In this document: positions 17,290 to 28,688 of the stretch, in pieces
Layout of the letters: the number at the start of each line of letters is the position of its first letter
Position numbering within the stretch: position 1 is the first letter of the stretch
Assembly: GCF_002090115.1 (NCBI RefSeq)
Contig: NZ_BBRK01000005.1
Coordinates: 372,001-436,000 of the forward strand
Source of the DNA: Demequina sp. NBRC 110054
GTDB taxonomy: Bacteria; Actinomycetota; Actinomycetes; Actinomycetales; Demequinaceae
Direction of reading: 5' to 3'
Length of the DNA: 64,000 bases
Notes under the pieces: model-generated
What the model was told of the DNA's origin: nothing
Database searches by the model: none
Seen by the model: the letters and a program-made list of their open reading frames with translations, nothing else
Position numbers and translations under genes: made by a program

Positions 17290-18587
17290 GCACCGACGCC
17301 CAGGCCGAGGACGCCGCTCAGCGCGCGGCCGAGAACGGCGAGCAGGGACAGGACGTCGAGGCGCCCGCCGCCGTCCCGCTCACCGAGCCTGAGGGCGGCG
17401 TCCCGCCGATCATCGACACTCCCGAGGCGCTCGCGGAGGCCGTCGCTGCCTTCGCCGCCGGCACTGGCCCGGTCGCGGCCGACGCCGAGCGCGCGTCAGG
17501 CTTCCGCTACGGGCAGGCGACGTATCTGGCGCAGTTCAAGCGGGAGGGCGCGGGCATCGCGCTGATCGACACCGCAGCGCTGCCCGACCTGTCGAGCCTT
17601 CAGGAGGCCGTCCGCGACGCCGAGTTCGTCTTCCACGCCGCGAGCCAGGACCTGCCGGGCATGCGCGAGCTGGGCATGGCCCCCGCGGCGGTGTTCGACA
17701 CCGAGCTCGCCGCGCGCCTGCTCGGGTGGCCCAAGGTCGGCCTCGCGGCCGTCGTCGAGCGCGTGCTCGGCCTCGCCCTCGCCAAGGAGCACTCGGCGCA
17801 GGACTGGTCCACGCGTCCGCTCCCCCACGACTGGCTCGTGTACGCCGCGCTCGACGTGGAGGTGCTCGTCGAGGTGCGCGACCACCTGTACGCCCAGCTC
17901 GAGGAGGCAGGCAAGCTCGACTGGGCCCTCCAGGAGTTCGAGGCCGTGCGCCTTGCGGGCCCGCCCGAGCCGCGCCCTGAGCCGTGGCGTCGCACCTCCG
18001 GCACGCATCAGGTCCGCGACCAGCGCGGCCTTGCGATCGTCCGTGAGCTGTGGCTCAGCCGCGACAGGGAGGCGCAGCGCCGCGACATCTCCCCCGGCCG
18101 TGTGCTCAGGGACGCGGCGATCGTCGCTGCCGCCCACGCACGACCCGAGTCCTACGAGGCTCTCATCGAGCTTCCCGAGTGGCGCTCGCGGGGCACCAAG
18201 CGCGCCGCGCCGCGATGGTGGCCCGCGATCGAGACCGCGCTCGCGATGCCGACCGACAAGCTTCCGAGCCGGCGTGGCCCCAAGGGCGACGGCCCGCCGC
18301 CGCCTCGGGCGTGGAGCGACAAGCGCCCCGAGGCGGCCGCGCGGCTGCAGCTCGTCAAGCCCCGGATCGCGGAGCTGTCCGAGCAGCACGCGATCCCCGC
18401 CGAGAACCTGATGCAGCCCGACGCGGTGCGCCGCGCCTGCTGGGAGCATCGTGGGGGCGGAGAGCCCGGGATCCGCGCCCTGCTCGCCTCTCGCGGCGCG
18501 CGTCAGTGGCAGATGGACCTCATCGCTCCCGTGCTCGCGGAGGCGTTCGCCGAGGCCGCCGCGCAGCAGGACTCCAACCAGGGCTGA
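17286..18587 (+). CDS. rnd: Ribonuclease D-like 3'-5' exonuclease with HRDC domain
   Basis: 433-aa DEDD-family exonuclease predicted to trim stable RNA 3' ends. After an acidic, poorly conserved 45-residue N-terminus come the metal-binding motifs: D-A-E in VAADAERASGFRYGQ, HAASQDLPGM, and YAALDVEVLVEV. A C-terminal HRDC domain (about 225-300) is followed by a second helical region (LVKPRIAELSEQHAIPAENLMQPD). Translationally coupled to DUF3000. Confidence 0.92.
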   Translation: MSTDAQAEDAAQRAAENGEQGQDVEAPAAVPLTEPEGGVPPIIDTPEALAEAVAAFAAGTGPVAADAERASGFRYGQATYLAQFKREGAGIALIDTAALPDLSSLQEAVRDAEFVFHAASQDLPGMRELGMAPAAVFDTELAARLLGWPKVGLAAVVERVLGLALAKEHSAQDWSTRPLPHDWLVYAALDVEVLVEVRDHLYAQLEEAGKLDWALQEFEAVRLAGPPEPRPEPWRRTSGTHQVRDQRGLAIVRELWLSRDREAQRRDISPGRVLRDAAIVAAAHARPESYEALIELPEWRSRGTKRAAPRWWPAIETALAMPTDKLPSRRGPKGDGPPPPRAWSDKRPEAAARLQLVKPRIAELSEQHAIPAENLMQPDAVRRACWEHRGGGEPGIRALLASRGARQWQMDLIAPVLAEAFAEAAAQQDSNQG

Positions 18588-18602
18588 CCGGGGCCGGACG
18601 GC

Positions 18603-20468
18603 CTACGACAGCAGCGCGCCGACCTTCTCGGCGATCGCCGACGGGTCGAGCCCGATGCTCTCCACGATCTGCGCCCGGCTCGCGTGGTCCAGGAACTCGC
18701 GCGGCACGCCGTGGTGCGTCCAGCGCGCGGTGCGACCCGCGAGGCGCGCGAACTCCGCCCACTCCTGGCCGACACCGGCATCGGTGAGGCCGTCCTCGAC
18801 CGTGACGACCAGCTCGGCATCGCCGAGCACCTCGAGCAGTCCCTCGGGCACCGGTCGCACCCACGTCGCGGTCGCGGCGACCACCGCACGGCCCTCTGCA
18901 GCGAGCTTGCCCGCCACCTCGACCGCAGTGGACGCCATCGCGCCCACTCCGAGCACGACCACCTGCGCGGCCCCCTCGCCGAGCTCGGCGAGGATCTCGA
19001 CGTCCTCCACGCGGCGCAGGGCCGGGAGGCTGTCCCCCACGGCGCCCTTCGGGTAGCGCACGACGGTCGGCGCATCGTCCACGTCGAGGGCCTCGCGGAA
19101 CGCGGACCGCAAGGTCGCCTCGTCCCTCGGCGCAGCGAGCCGCAGCCCCGGGACATGCCTCAACAGCGCCATGTCCCACATGCCGTTGTGGCTCGCGCCG
19201 TCGTCGCCGGTGATGCCGGCGCGGTCGAGCATGAACGTGACCCCGGCCTTGTGCAGGGCGACGTCCATGAGCACCTGGTCGAACGCGCGGTTCAGGAAGG
19301 TTGCGTAGACGGCGACGACGGGATGCATGCCCGCGAAGGCGAGTCCGGCGGCGCTCGTGACCGCGTGCTGCTCCGCGATGCCGACGTCGATGACCCTATC
19401 GGGGAACTCGTCCGCGAACGGCTGCAGCCCCACGGGTGCGAGCATCGCGGCGGTGAGCGCCACCACGTCGTCCCGCTCCCTGCCGACCTTCACCATCTCG
19501 TCGGCGAACACCTTGGTCCACCCGAAGCGCGACGGGACCACGGGCAGTCCGGTCTCGGGGTGGATCTGCCCGACGGCGTGGAACCGGTCGGCGACGTCCT
19601 GCTCGGCGGGCGAGTAGCCACGGCCCTTCTGCGTGAGCACGTGCACGAGCACCGGGGCGCCGTAGTCCCGCGCCTGCCGCAGGGCGAGCTCGACGTGGCG
19701 CTGGTCGTGCCCGTCGATGGGTCCGATGTACTTGAGACCGAGGTCCTCGAACATGCCCTGGTCCGTGAGCAGACCCTTGAGCGCCCGCTTGCCGTGCATG
19801 ACGGTGTGATACGCGAACGTGCGCAGCCGCCCGCGGCCCGCGAACGTGCGCTTGCCCCAGCCCAGGAACTGCTCGTACCGCGGGTCGACGCGGACGCCGT
19901 CGAGCTTGCGTGCAAGACCGCCGATCGTGGGCGCGTACGAACGGCCGTTGTCGTTGACCACGATCACGACGCGGTCGTCGCTGTCCGCGAGCGAGTTGAG
20001 CGCCTCCCAGGCCATGCCGCCCGTGAGCGCCCCGTCACCGATCACCGCGACCGCGGCCCGGTCGTCGGCACCCTTGAGCGAGTTCGCGCGACCGATCCCC
20101 GCGGCCCACGACACCGCGGTCGACGCGTGGGAGTTCTCGACGACGTCGTGCTCGCTCTCGGTCCGCGACGGGTAGCCGGAGAGCCCGCCGCGCTGGCGCA
20201 GCCCCGAGAAGTCCCGCCGGCCCGTGACGAGCTTGTGCACGTACGACTGGTGACCCGTGTCGAACACCAGGGAGTCGCGAGGGGACTCGAAGACGCGGTG
20301 CAGCGCGAGAGTGAGCTCGACCACGCCGAGGTTGGGGCCCAGATGGCCGCCCGTGCGCGACACCGAGTCGACCAGGGTGTCCCTGATCTCCTCCGCGAGC
20401 TCGCCCAGCTCCTCGTACGTGAGTCCCCGCAGATCCTGCGGCGACTCGATGCGCTCCAGCACGCTCAC
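18603..20468 (-). CDS. dxs: 1-deoxy-D-xylulose-5-phosphate synthase
   Basis: First enzyme of the MEP isoprenoid pathway; condenses pyruvate and glyceraldehyde-3-phosphate using thiamine diphosphate. 621 aa, full length. Motifs include GHLGPNLGVVELTLALHRVF, DTGHQSYVHKLVTGR, the ThDP motif GDGALTGGMAWEALN, and the transketolase domain with DVGIAEQHAVTSAAGLA. Start is GTG 20468. A second in-frame GTG at 20462 is better spaced from AAGGA and could be used. It ends against the convergent RNase D gene with 15 bp between. Confidence 0.96.
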   Translation of the reverse strand: MSVLERIESPQDLRGLTYEELGELAEEIRDTLVDSVSRTGGHLGPNLGVVELTLALHRVFESPRDSLVFDTGHQSYVHKLVTGRRDFSGLRQRGGLSGYPSRTESEHDVVENSHASTAVSWAAGIGRANSLKGADDRAAVAVIGDGALTGGMAWEALNSLADSDDRVVIVVNDNGRSYAPTIGGLARKLDGVRVDPRYEQFLGWGKRTFAGRGRLRTFAYHTVMHGKRALKGLLTDQGMFEDLGLKYIGPIDGHDQRHVELALRQARDYGAPVLVHVLTQKGRGYSPAEQDVADRFHAVGQIHPETGLPVVPSRFGWTKVFADEMVKVGRERDDVVALTAAMLAPVGLQPFADEFPDRVIDVGIAEQHAVTSAAGLAFAGMHPVVAVYATFLNRAFDQVLMDVALHKAGVTFMLDRAGITGDDGASHNGMWDMALLRHVPGLRLAAPRDEATLRSAFREALDVDDAPTVVRYPKGAVGDSLPALRRVEDVEILAELGEGAAQVVVLGVGAMASTAVEVAGKLAAEGRAVVAATATWVRPVPEGLLEVLGDAELVVTVEDGLTDAGVGQEWAEFARLAGRTARWTHHGVPREFLDHASRAQIVESIGLDPSAIAEKVGALLS

Positions 20469-20532
20469 TCCTTACTTCTCGCTTCGGGGTCACACCACCT
20501 TACGCGGTCGCGCCCCCACCGCGAACGCCGGA

Positions 20533-23229
<2,697 letters not shown>

Positions 23230-23312
23230 GCGGCTCCTCCAGTGCTCTCGATCGGATTCATCCTAGCCGCGTGTGACGTGTCATCGCCCTGAGCGCGCGG
23301 CCGCGCGTCACG

Positions 23313-24500
23313 TCACCTCGCTGCGAAGGAGGCGACGGTCTCGATGTGATGCGTCATCGGGAACAGGTCATGCGCCTGCGCCTCGATGAGGTCGTAGCCC
23401 GCGTCGCGCAACAGCGCGGTGTCGCGCGCGAGCGCGACGGGATCGCACGCGACGTAGACGATGCGGGGCGCGCCGAGCGCCGCGAGGGCGGCGATGTTGC
23501 GCGCCTTCGCGCCGGCGCGGGGCGGATCGAGGACGATGCTGGCCTCAGACCAGTCCCGCGAGGTCGCCTCGCGCATGAGGAACTGGCGGACGTCGGCGCC
23601 GACCGCCTCCGCGCCGGGGCGTCCCTTGAGGTTCGCGGCGAGCGCGGGAGGCACCTTGCCATGCTCGGGGGCCTCGACGGCCACGACGGGGCGGCCCGCC
23701 ACGGCGACGGGCAGCGCGAGCAGCCCGGCGCCCGAGTACAGATCCAGCACGGGACCCTGCGGGAGGAGCCTGGACATCACGGCGTCCACGAGGACCCCGG
23801 GGGCCTCGCGGTGCACCTGCCAGAAGTCGGCGGCGCGCACCTTGTAGGCGAGCTCGCCCTCGCCATGGACGACGGCCTCGTTCAGCCACAGTCTCCGGGC
23901 CTCGCCTCCCGAGGTGGTCACCACGATCTCGCCCGTCGACGTCGCGGTCACGTCGATGCGGGTGCCCGGCGTGGCGCGTGCCTTGAGGAGCGCCGTCTCC
24001 GCCTCGGACACCGCGAGCGGCATCTCGATGAGGGCTCGCCTCTCTCCCGTGGAGGGGACGACCATCGAGGGACGCCCGTCATCGCCTGCCGTCGCGCTCA
24101 CGCGAGTGCGGTACGCGAGCCCGCCACGCGCGTCGTCCCCGGGGGCGGGGTGCACCTCGCCCTCGAAGGGGACACCGGCGAAGCGCTCGAACGACTCCAC
24201 GAGCACGGAGTGCTTCCACCGCCGCTGCGCCTCGAGGGACGCATGTCCGAGCTCGGCGCCGCCCACTCCCCCGGCGCCCGCCTCGGGCCAGGGATGCGCG
24301 ACACGGTCGGGCGATGCCTCGAGCACCTCGACCGTCTCGGCCCTCCAGAAGCGCGCGTCGGGCGCGTCGTCGGCGACCTCCGCGACGACCGTCTCTCCCG
24401 GCAGGGCGTCGCGCACGAACACCGCGCGTCCCTCGTGCCGCGCGACGCAGTGGCCGCCGTGCGCGGGTGACCCGACCTCGACCGTGATCCGTGCGGTCAT
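23313..24500 (-). CDS. TrmA/RumA-family class I SAM-dependent RNA methyltransferase
   Basis: 395-aa predicted RNA uracil-C5 methyltransferase. An N-terminal TRAM RNA-binding domain (GSPAHGGHCVARHEGRAVFV...LPGETVVAEV) precedes the methyltransferase fold with SAM-binding VLDLYSGAGLLALPVA, the DPPRAG motif, and the catalytic cysteine in IVYVACDPVALARD. The usual 4Fe-4S cysteines of RumA are not evident. ATG 24500 (GGGGAGAGGGCGTC upstream) overlaps the permease stop, giving the coupled pair usual in actinobacteria. The open frame extends upstream to 25904 only as a shadow. Confidence 0.9.
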   Translation of the reverse strand: MTARITVEVGSPAHGGHCVARHEGRAVFVRDALPGETVVAEVADDAPDARFWRAETVEVLEASPDRVAHPWPEAGAGGVGGAELGHASLEAQRRWKHSVLVESFERFAGVPFEGEVHPAPGDDARGGLAYRTRVSATAGDDGRPSMVVPSTGERRALIEMPLAVSEAETALLKARATPGTRIDVTATSTGEIVVTTSGGEARRLWLNEAVVHGEGELAYKVRAADFWQVHREAPGVLVDAVMSRLLPQGPVLDLYSGAGLLALPVAVAGRPVVAVEAPEHGKVPPALAANLKGRPGAEAVGADVRQFLMREATSRDWSEASIVLDPPRAGAKARNIAALAALGAPRIVYVACDPVALARDTALLRDAGYDLIEAQAHDLFPMTHHIETVASFAAR

Positions 24501-26425
24501 GACGCCCTCTCCCCGTTCGGCCCCTGCGGGCGCGGCTCCTGGTTGCCCGACTCCTGCACGGCCGCGATCTCCGTCGCCCTGGCACGTGCCGACTCGAGCT
24601 GCCACGGCACCGCCGACACGACGACGTTGGGCACGTGCAGGAGCTGCTCGCGCAGGCGCTCGGTCGCCTTGTTGTGCAGGAACCGCTCCCACCAGCGTCC
24701 CACGACGTACTCGGGCACGTAGACCACGACCACGTCGCGCGGGCTCTCGCGATGCAGATGGCGCACGTGCTTGAGCACCGGCCCTGCCAGATCGCGGTAC
24801 GGGGAGTCGAGCACGATGAGCGGCATCCCCATGGTGCGGCGTCCCCATTGGCGCTGGAGCTCCTTGGCGGCGTGCTTGTCGGTCGCGACTGCGACCGCCT
24901 CGAGCCGCGAGTGGCGCGCGGCCTTGGCGACGGCGAGCGCGCGCATCGCGGGACGGTGCAGCTGGGCGATGAGCACGACGCCATGGGTCGCGCTCGGCAG
25001 GGCGTCCGAGCGGTCCTCGGGAGTCAGCTGGACGTCCTCCTTCATGCGGGCGTAATGCACATGGATGGCCCGCATGAGCACCACGAGGAGGACCATCGCG
25101 GCGATCGCAACCCAGGCTCCGGCAAGGAAGTTGAAGATGACGACGATGATCCACACCATGAGCGCCACGAGCGCGGCGACCGCGTGGAGCGCCCGCCGCA
25201 CGTGCTGCTCCCGCCGCCTGCTCGCCGAGCCCTCGCGCTCGAGCACCGCGCTGAAGTGGCGCACCATCGCGACCTGGCTCAGCACGATCGACGCGAAGAC
25301 GCCGATGACGTACATGTGCACGAGCACCAGCAGGTCCGCATCGGCCGCGATCACGACGAAGGCGGACGCGAAGGCGACAGTGAGGACACCGCCGCGGAAC
25401 ACGAAGCGGTCGTTGGCCATCGACAGCTGGCGAGGAAGGTACGCGTCGCGCGACAGCAGCGAGGCGAGGTTCGAGAACCGTCGGAACACGGCCGACGCGG
25501 CGGCGTAGAGGATTCCGGCTGCGGCCAGTCCCACGATCCAGACCGCGGAGGGCTGATCGGTGACGCGGTCGGTCACCTGCAGCAGCACCGGTCCCTGCAC
25601 CCAGCCGGTCACGCGGAAGCGCCACGCGAGCCAGATCACGGCGAGGAAGGCCGCGCTCGCCGCCACTGCGGCGATCAGCACGGTCCGGCCCGCGCGCAGC
25701 CCGCGGGGCGGCGCGTGATACGGCCCCGATGACGCGAGGTGCTCGATTCCCGTGACCATCACCGCGCCGGACGAGATCGCTCCCGCGAAGGCCAGGAAGA
25801 CGGAGCGCGTGACCTCGGGAGGCTCGGGGGCGGTGATCTCGAGCGCGGGGAACGCGACCCCGACCACGACGAGCACGCCGATGACCACGAGGAACCCGAA
25901 CCACACGGCGAGCAGCACGCGCGTCCGGTCACGGATGCCTCGCAGGCTGAGAAGAGTCATGATCGCGATGACGCTCACGCCGACCACGCGCTGCCAGCCG
26001 TCCGCCTGAGGGACGATGTAGACGACGATGCCCGTGATCGCGGACACCGAGACGGCCACCGTGAACAGGTAGTCCACGAGCAGCGCCGCGCCCGTCACGA
26101 GGCCGGGGCCCGATCCGAGCACCTCGCGCACGAGTCCGTAGTCGGCACGCTCGTCGGGTCGGCTGCGCACATTGGAGCCGTACGCGACCGCGAGCAGCAG
26201 CAGGATCGCGACCACACCGAGCCCCACGGCCATGGACGCCGTCTGCTGGCCGCCGCTGCGCAGCGAGGAGATGATCGCGTCGGGCGCGTACGCGACCGCC
26301 GACAGCAGCCCCGCGCCGAACACCGGAAGCGCCAATCGCGTACGCAGCAGCACCGGCGTCGCGCGGTCGGTAGCCACCGGGCTGCCGAACACGAGGCCCT
26401 TCATCTTCCTCAGAAACCCTCGCAC
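24497..26425 (-). CDS. APC-superfamily permease, KimA-like potassium transporter candidate
   Basis: 642-aa membrane protein with about 12 predicted transmembrane segments (residues 30-440) and a 170-residue cytoplasmic C-terminal domain (GVVLIAQLHRPAMRALAVAKA...). N-terminal signature LALPVFGAGLLSAVAYAPDAI. The APC fold plus a soluble tail, and divergent TrkA-type RCK genes, suggest potassium uptake as in B. subtilis KimA. Amino-acid transport remains possible. GTG 26425 lies 8 nt after TAGGAT on the minus strand, suggesting a leaderless message. It is coupled to the downstream methyltransferase. Confidence 0.85.
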   Translation of the reverse strand: MRGFLRKMKGLVFGSPVATDRATPVLLRTRLALPVFGAGLLSAVAYAPDAIISSLRSGGQQTASMAVGLGVVAILLLLAVAYGSNVRSRPDERADYGLVREVLGSGPGLVTGAALLVDYLFTVAVSVSAITGIVVYIVPQADGWQRVVGVSVIAIMTLLSLRGIRDRTRVLLAVWFGFLVVIGVLVVVGVAFPALEITAPEPPEVTRSVFLAFAGAISSGAVMVTGIEHLASSGPYHAPPRGLRAGRTVLIAAVAASAAFLAVIWLAWRFRVTGWVQGPVLLQVTDRVTDQPSAVWIVGLAAAGILYAAASAVFRRFSNLASLLSRDAYLPRQLSMANDRFVFRGGVLTVAFASAFVVIAADADLLVLVHMYVIGVFASIVLSQVAMVRHFSAVLEREGSASRRREQHVRRALHAVAALVALMVWIIVVIFNFLAGAWVAIAAMVLLVVLMRAIHVHYARMKEDVQLTPEDRSDALPSATHGVVLIAQLHRPAMRALAVAKAARHSRLEAVAVATDKHAAKELQRQWGRRTMGMPLIVLDSPYRDLAGPVLKHVRHLHRESPRDVVVVYVPEYVVGRWWERFLHNKATERLREQLLHVPNVVVSAVPWQLESARARATEIAAVQESGNQEPRPQGPNGERAS

Positions 26426-26433
26426 GTCGCACC

Positions 26434-26439
26434 ATCCTA
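26434..26439 (-). promoter_or_regulatory. -10 box for leaderless permease mRNA
   Basis: Minus-strand TAGGAT, 8 nt before GTG 26425. It lies only 13 bp from the oppositely directed box at 26453. Confidence 0.5.
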
Positions 26440-26452
26440 GGGCTGGCGGGTA

Positions 26453-26458
26453 TAGCGT
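26453..26458 (+). promoter_or_regulatory. -10 box for leaderless trkA-type mRNA
   Basis: TAGCGT, 8 nt before GTG 26467, with no Shine-Dalgarno. Back-to-back with the permease promoter. Confidence 0.5.
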
Positions 26459-26466
26459 GTGGGCTT

Positions 26467-27132
26467 GTGCATATCGTGATCCTCGGCTGCGGTCGCACCG
26501 GCGCGTCGCTGGCGGCGGAGTTCGAGGCGCGCGGACACTCCGTGGCGATCATCGATCAGGCCGCCGACGCGTTCCGTCGCCTCCCCGCCGATTTCCAGGG
26601 ACAGAAGATCACCGGGATCGGCTTCGACCGCGAGACGCTGTCGTCCGCGGGCGTCGAGGACGCCTACGCCTTCGCCGCCGTCTCGAGCGGCGACAACTCC
26701 AACATCCTCGCCGCGCGCGTCGTCCGCGAGACCTACGGCGTCGACAACGTGGTCGCGCGCATCGCAGACCCTGGTCGCGCCGAGGTGTACCGGCGCCTCG
26801 GCATCCCGACCGTCGCCCCCGTGCCGTGGACCGCGGCGCAGATGGTCGATCGCATGCTTCCCGGCGGCGTGGACGAGGTGTTCCACGACCCCGCGGTCGG
26901 CGTCGCGGTGCGGCGCATCGCCGTCAACGCCGAGTGGATCGGCACGCGCTACGCGGAGATCGAGAAGGCGATGGGCACGCGGCTCGCGTACGTCGTCCGC
27001 TTCGGCGAGTGCGTGCTGCCCGAGGACTCGACCCTGATCCAGTCGGGAGATGAGGCCTACTTCGCCGTGCCCGACTCGGTGGCGTCCGCCGCGCAGCGGG
27101 TCGCCGCCCGACGCCCGGGAGGCGAACGATGA
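26467..27132 (+). CDS. TrkA-family potassium channel/transport regulatory protein (CeoB-like)
   Basis: 221-aa RCK protein: an N-terminal Rossmann nucleotide-binding domain (HIVILGCGRTGASLAAEF, AIIDQAADAF) and a C-terminal TrkA-C domain (from about residue 140). Such proteins bind NAD(H), ATP or cyclic dinucleotides and gate potassium transport. It is the first of a tandem pair overlapping by ATGA, divergent from the KimA-like permease. The GTG start is inferred to be leaderless. Confidence 0.92.
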   Translation: MHIVILGCGRTGASLAAEFEARGHSVAIIDQAADAFRRLPADFQGQKITGIGFDRETLSSAGVEDAYAFAAVSSGDNSNILAARVVRETYGVDNVVARIADPGRAEVYRRLGIPTVAPVPWTAAQMVDRMLPGGVDEVFHDPAVGVAVRRIAVNAEWIGTRYAEIEKAMGTRLAYVVRFGECVLPEDSTLIQSGDEAYFAVPDSVASAAQRVAARRPGGER

Positions 27133-27803
27133 AGGTGCTGATCTGCGGAGCGGGCTCCGTGGGGCGCTCGATCGCGTCCGACCTGATCGCGCACGGCCAC
27201 GAGGTCCTGCTCATGGACAACCAGCCCACCGCGATGCGTGTGGCCCAGGTGCCGCAGGCCGAGTGGATGCTCGCCGATGCGTGCGAGCTGGCCGCGCTGC
27301 GCGAGGCGGCTGTCGAGGAGATGGACGTCGTCGTGGCCGCGACGGGCGACGACAAGGCCAACCTCGTCGTGTCGTTCCTGGCCAAGACCGAGTTCGCGGT
27401 GCCGCGCACGGTCGCGCGCGTGAACAACCCGCGCAACGAGTGGATGTACGACACGCAGTGGGGCGTCGACGTCGCCGTGTCGACGCCGCGCATCATGACG
27501 GCCATGGTCGAGGAGGCCGTGTCGGTGGGCGACCTGGTGAAGGTCTTCACCTTCCATCAGTCGGGCGCGTCGATCATCGAGGTGACGCTTCCGAAGACCT
27601 CGCCGGTCGTCGGCGCGCTCATGCGGGAGATCCCTTGGCCCGCCGAGACGGTGCTGTCCTGCATCATCCGCGGCGACCGCACGATCGCCCCCACCCCCGA
27701 GGACACCCTCGAGGCCGGGGACGAGCTGCTGTTCATCGTGTCGGCGGAAGCGGAGCCTCAGGCTCTTCAGGATGTGCTGGGGTCCGCACCAGGAACCAGA
27801 TAG
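27129..27803 (+). CDS. TrkA-family potassium transport regulatory protein (CeoC-like)
   Basis: 224-aa RCK protein with the same two-domain layout: KVLICGAGSVGRSIASDLI Rossmann motif, MDNQPTAM, conserved RVNNPRNEWMY, and a C-terminal TrkA-C domain. It is coupled to the first TrkA protein and likely forms a heteromeric gating ring with it. Its last 71 bp overlap the convergent DUF3159 gene, so both proteins use the same DNA at their C-termini. Confidence 0.92.
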   Translation: MKVLICGAGSVGRSIASDLIAHGHEVLLMDNQPTAMRVAQVPQAEWMLADACELAALREAAVEEMDVVVAATGDDKANLVVSFLAKTEFAVPRTVARVNNPRNEWMYDTQWGVDVAVSTPRIMTAMVEEAVSVGDLVKVFTFHQSGASIIEVTLPKTSPVVGALMREIPWPAETVLSCIIRGDRTIAPTPEDTLEAGDELLFIVSAEAEPQALQDVLGSAPGTR

Positions 27804-28404
27804 CCCACAGCGTCAGCGCGAAGAGCGGCAATCCCATCGCGAGTTTCGCCGTGCCGAGCAGGGCGACCTTGTCCGCGAGGTACAGCGGCACCTGGACGAG
27901 GAGCTTGAGCGCGAACATCCCCGCGAGCAGCGCGGTCGCCCACTGGTAGCGGGCGAGCGTCGCGGGCTCCTTCCTCCAGGACGAGCCTCGGCCCTGGAGC
28001 AGCGCCATGATCACGCCGACGATGGGCCAGCGGACGAGCATCGACACGAGCACCGCGACCAGGTAGCCGGCGTTGATCCACAGCCCGGGCACGAAGTACT
28101 CGCCCGCGTCTCCCGCCCTCCACGCCCAGACCGCGCCGAGCGCGACGCCGACGACGCCGGAGAGCGCCTGGGTGATCGGGGTGCGGCCGATGAGGCGCGC
28201 GACCACCATGATCGCGACCGTGGCCACCGACGCGACCACGGGCACCCGGAATCCGCCCCAGATGAGGAACGTGACCACGAAGACCACGCCGGGAAGCGAC
28301 GACTCGACGAACCCCCGCCACCCGCCGATCGCCTCGTGGAGGGAGAACTCGTCCGAGTCGAGCAGCGACGCCATGCCCTGCTTGCGCTCGTCGTCGGCGG
28401 TCAT
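27733..28404 (-). CDS. DUF3159 family membrane protein
   Basis: 223-aa membrane protein of unknown function. After a soluble N-terminus (SLHEAIGGWRGFVESSLPG, the family signature) there are about six hydrophobic segments. ATG 28404 overlaps the OB-fold gene stop (ATGA); an upstream frame extension is not needed. It lies in the conserved actinobacterial string dut/OB-fold/DUF3159/trkA, which suggests a link to ion homeostasis, but no activity is known to me. Confidence 0.88.
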   Translation of the reverse strand: MTADDERKQGMASLLDSDEFSLHEAIGGWRGFVESSLPGVVFVVTFLIWGGFRVPVVASVATVAIMVVARLIGRTPITQALSGVVGVALGAVWAWRAGDAGEYFVPGLWINAGYLVAVLVSMLVRWPIVGVIMALLQGRGSSWRKEPATLARYQWATALLAGMFALKLLVQVPLYLADKVALLGTAKLAMGLPLFALTLWAIWFLVRTPAHPEEPEAPLPPTR

Positions 28405-28688
28405 CGGATCTCGTAGCGCGGGTTGTAGATCTTGGGCTCGGCGGCGGTCTCGCACACGCGTCCCTCGAGGTCGAGCTGGCGGCCCGGCTCGATGCCGGGC
28501 ATCTCGCGGCGGCCCATGAAGACGGCGTGGACGAAGCCAGTGCCGTCGTCGACTCGCACGATCACCTTGGGCGCCGCGTCCGCTGGCTCGACCTGGACGG
28601 CGACGATCCTGCCCGAGACGCGGGCGAGGCTCCGCGGCTCGAGATCGCGCGCGGGCGTGACCGTGTCGAGCAGCATCGCGCCGCTCAC
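28401..28688 (-). CDS. OB-fold nucleic-acid-binding domain protein
   Basis: 95-aa small protein, a single OB fold: ARVSGRIVAVQVEP, then VIVRVDDGTGFVHAVFMGRREMPGI, then GRQLDLEGRV and a conserved tail IYNPRYEI. Similar folds bind single-stranded nucleic acid (tRNA anticodon or RecG/RecJ-type OB). It overlaps dut upstream and DUF3159 downstream by 4 bp each, so the three are tightly coupled. Confidence 0.88.
   Translation of the reverse strand: MSGAMLLDTVTPARDLEPRSLARVSGRIVAVQVEPADAAPKVIVRVDDGTGFVHAVFMGRREMPGIEPGRQLDLEGRVCETAAEPKIYNPRYEIR

Noticed and set aside
24501-25904. N-terminal extension of the TrmA-like methyltransferase
   Set aside because: The extension is Arg/Gly-rich, overlaps the permease in another frame, and the TRAM domain begins right at ATG 24500.
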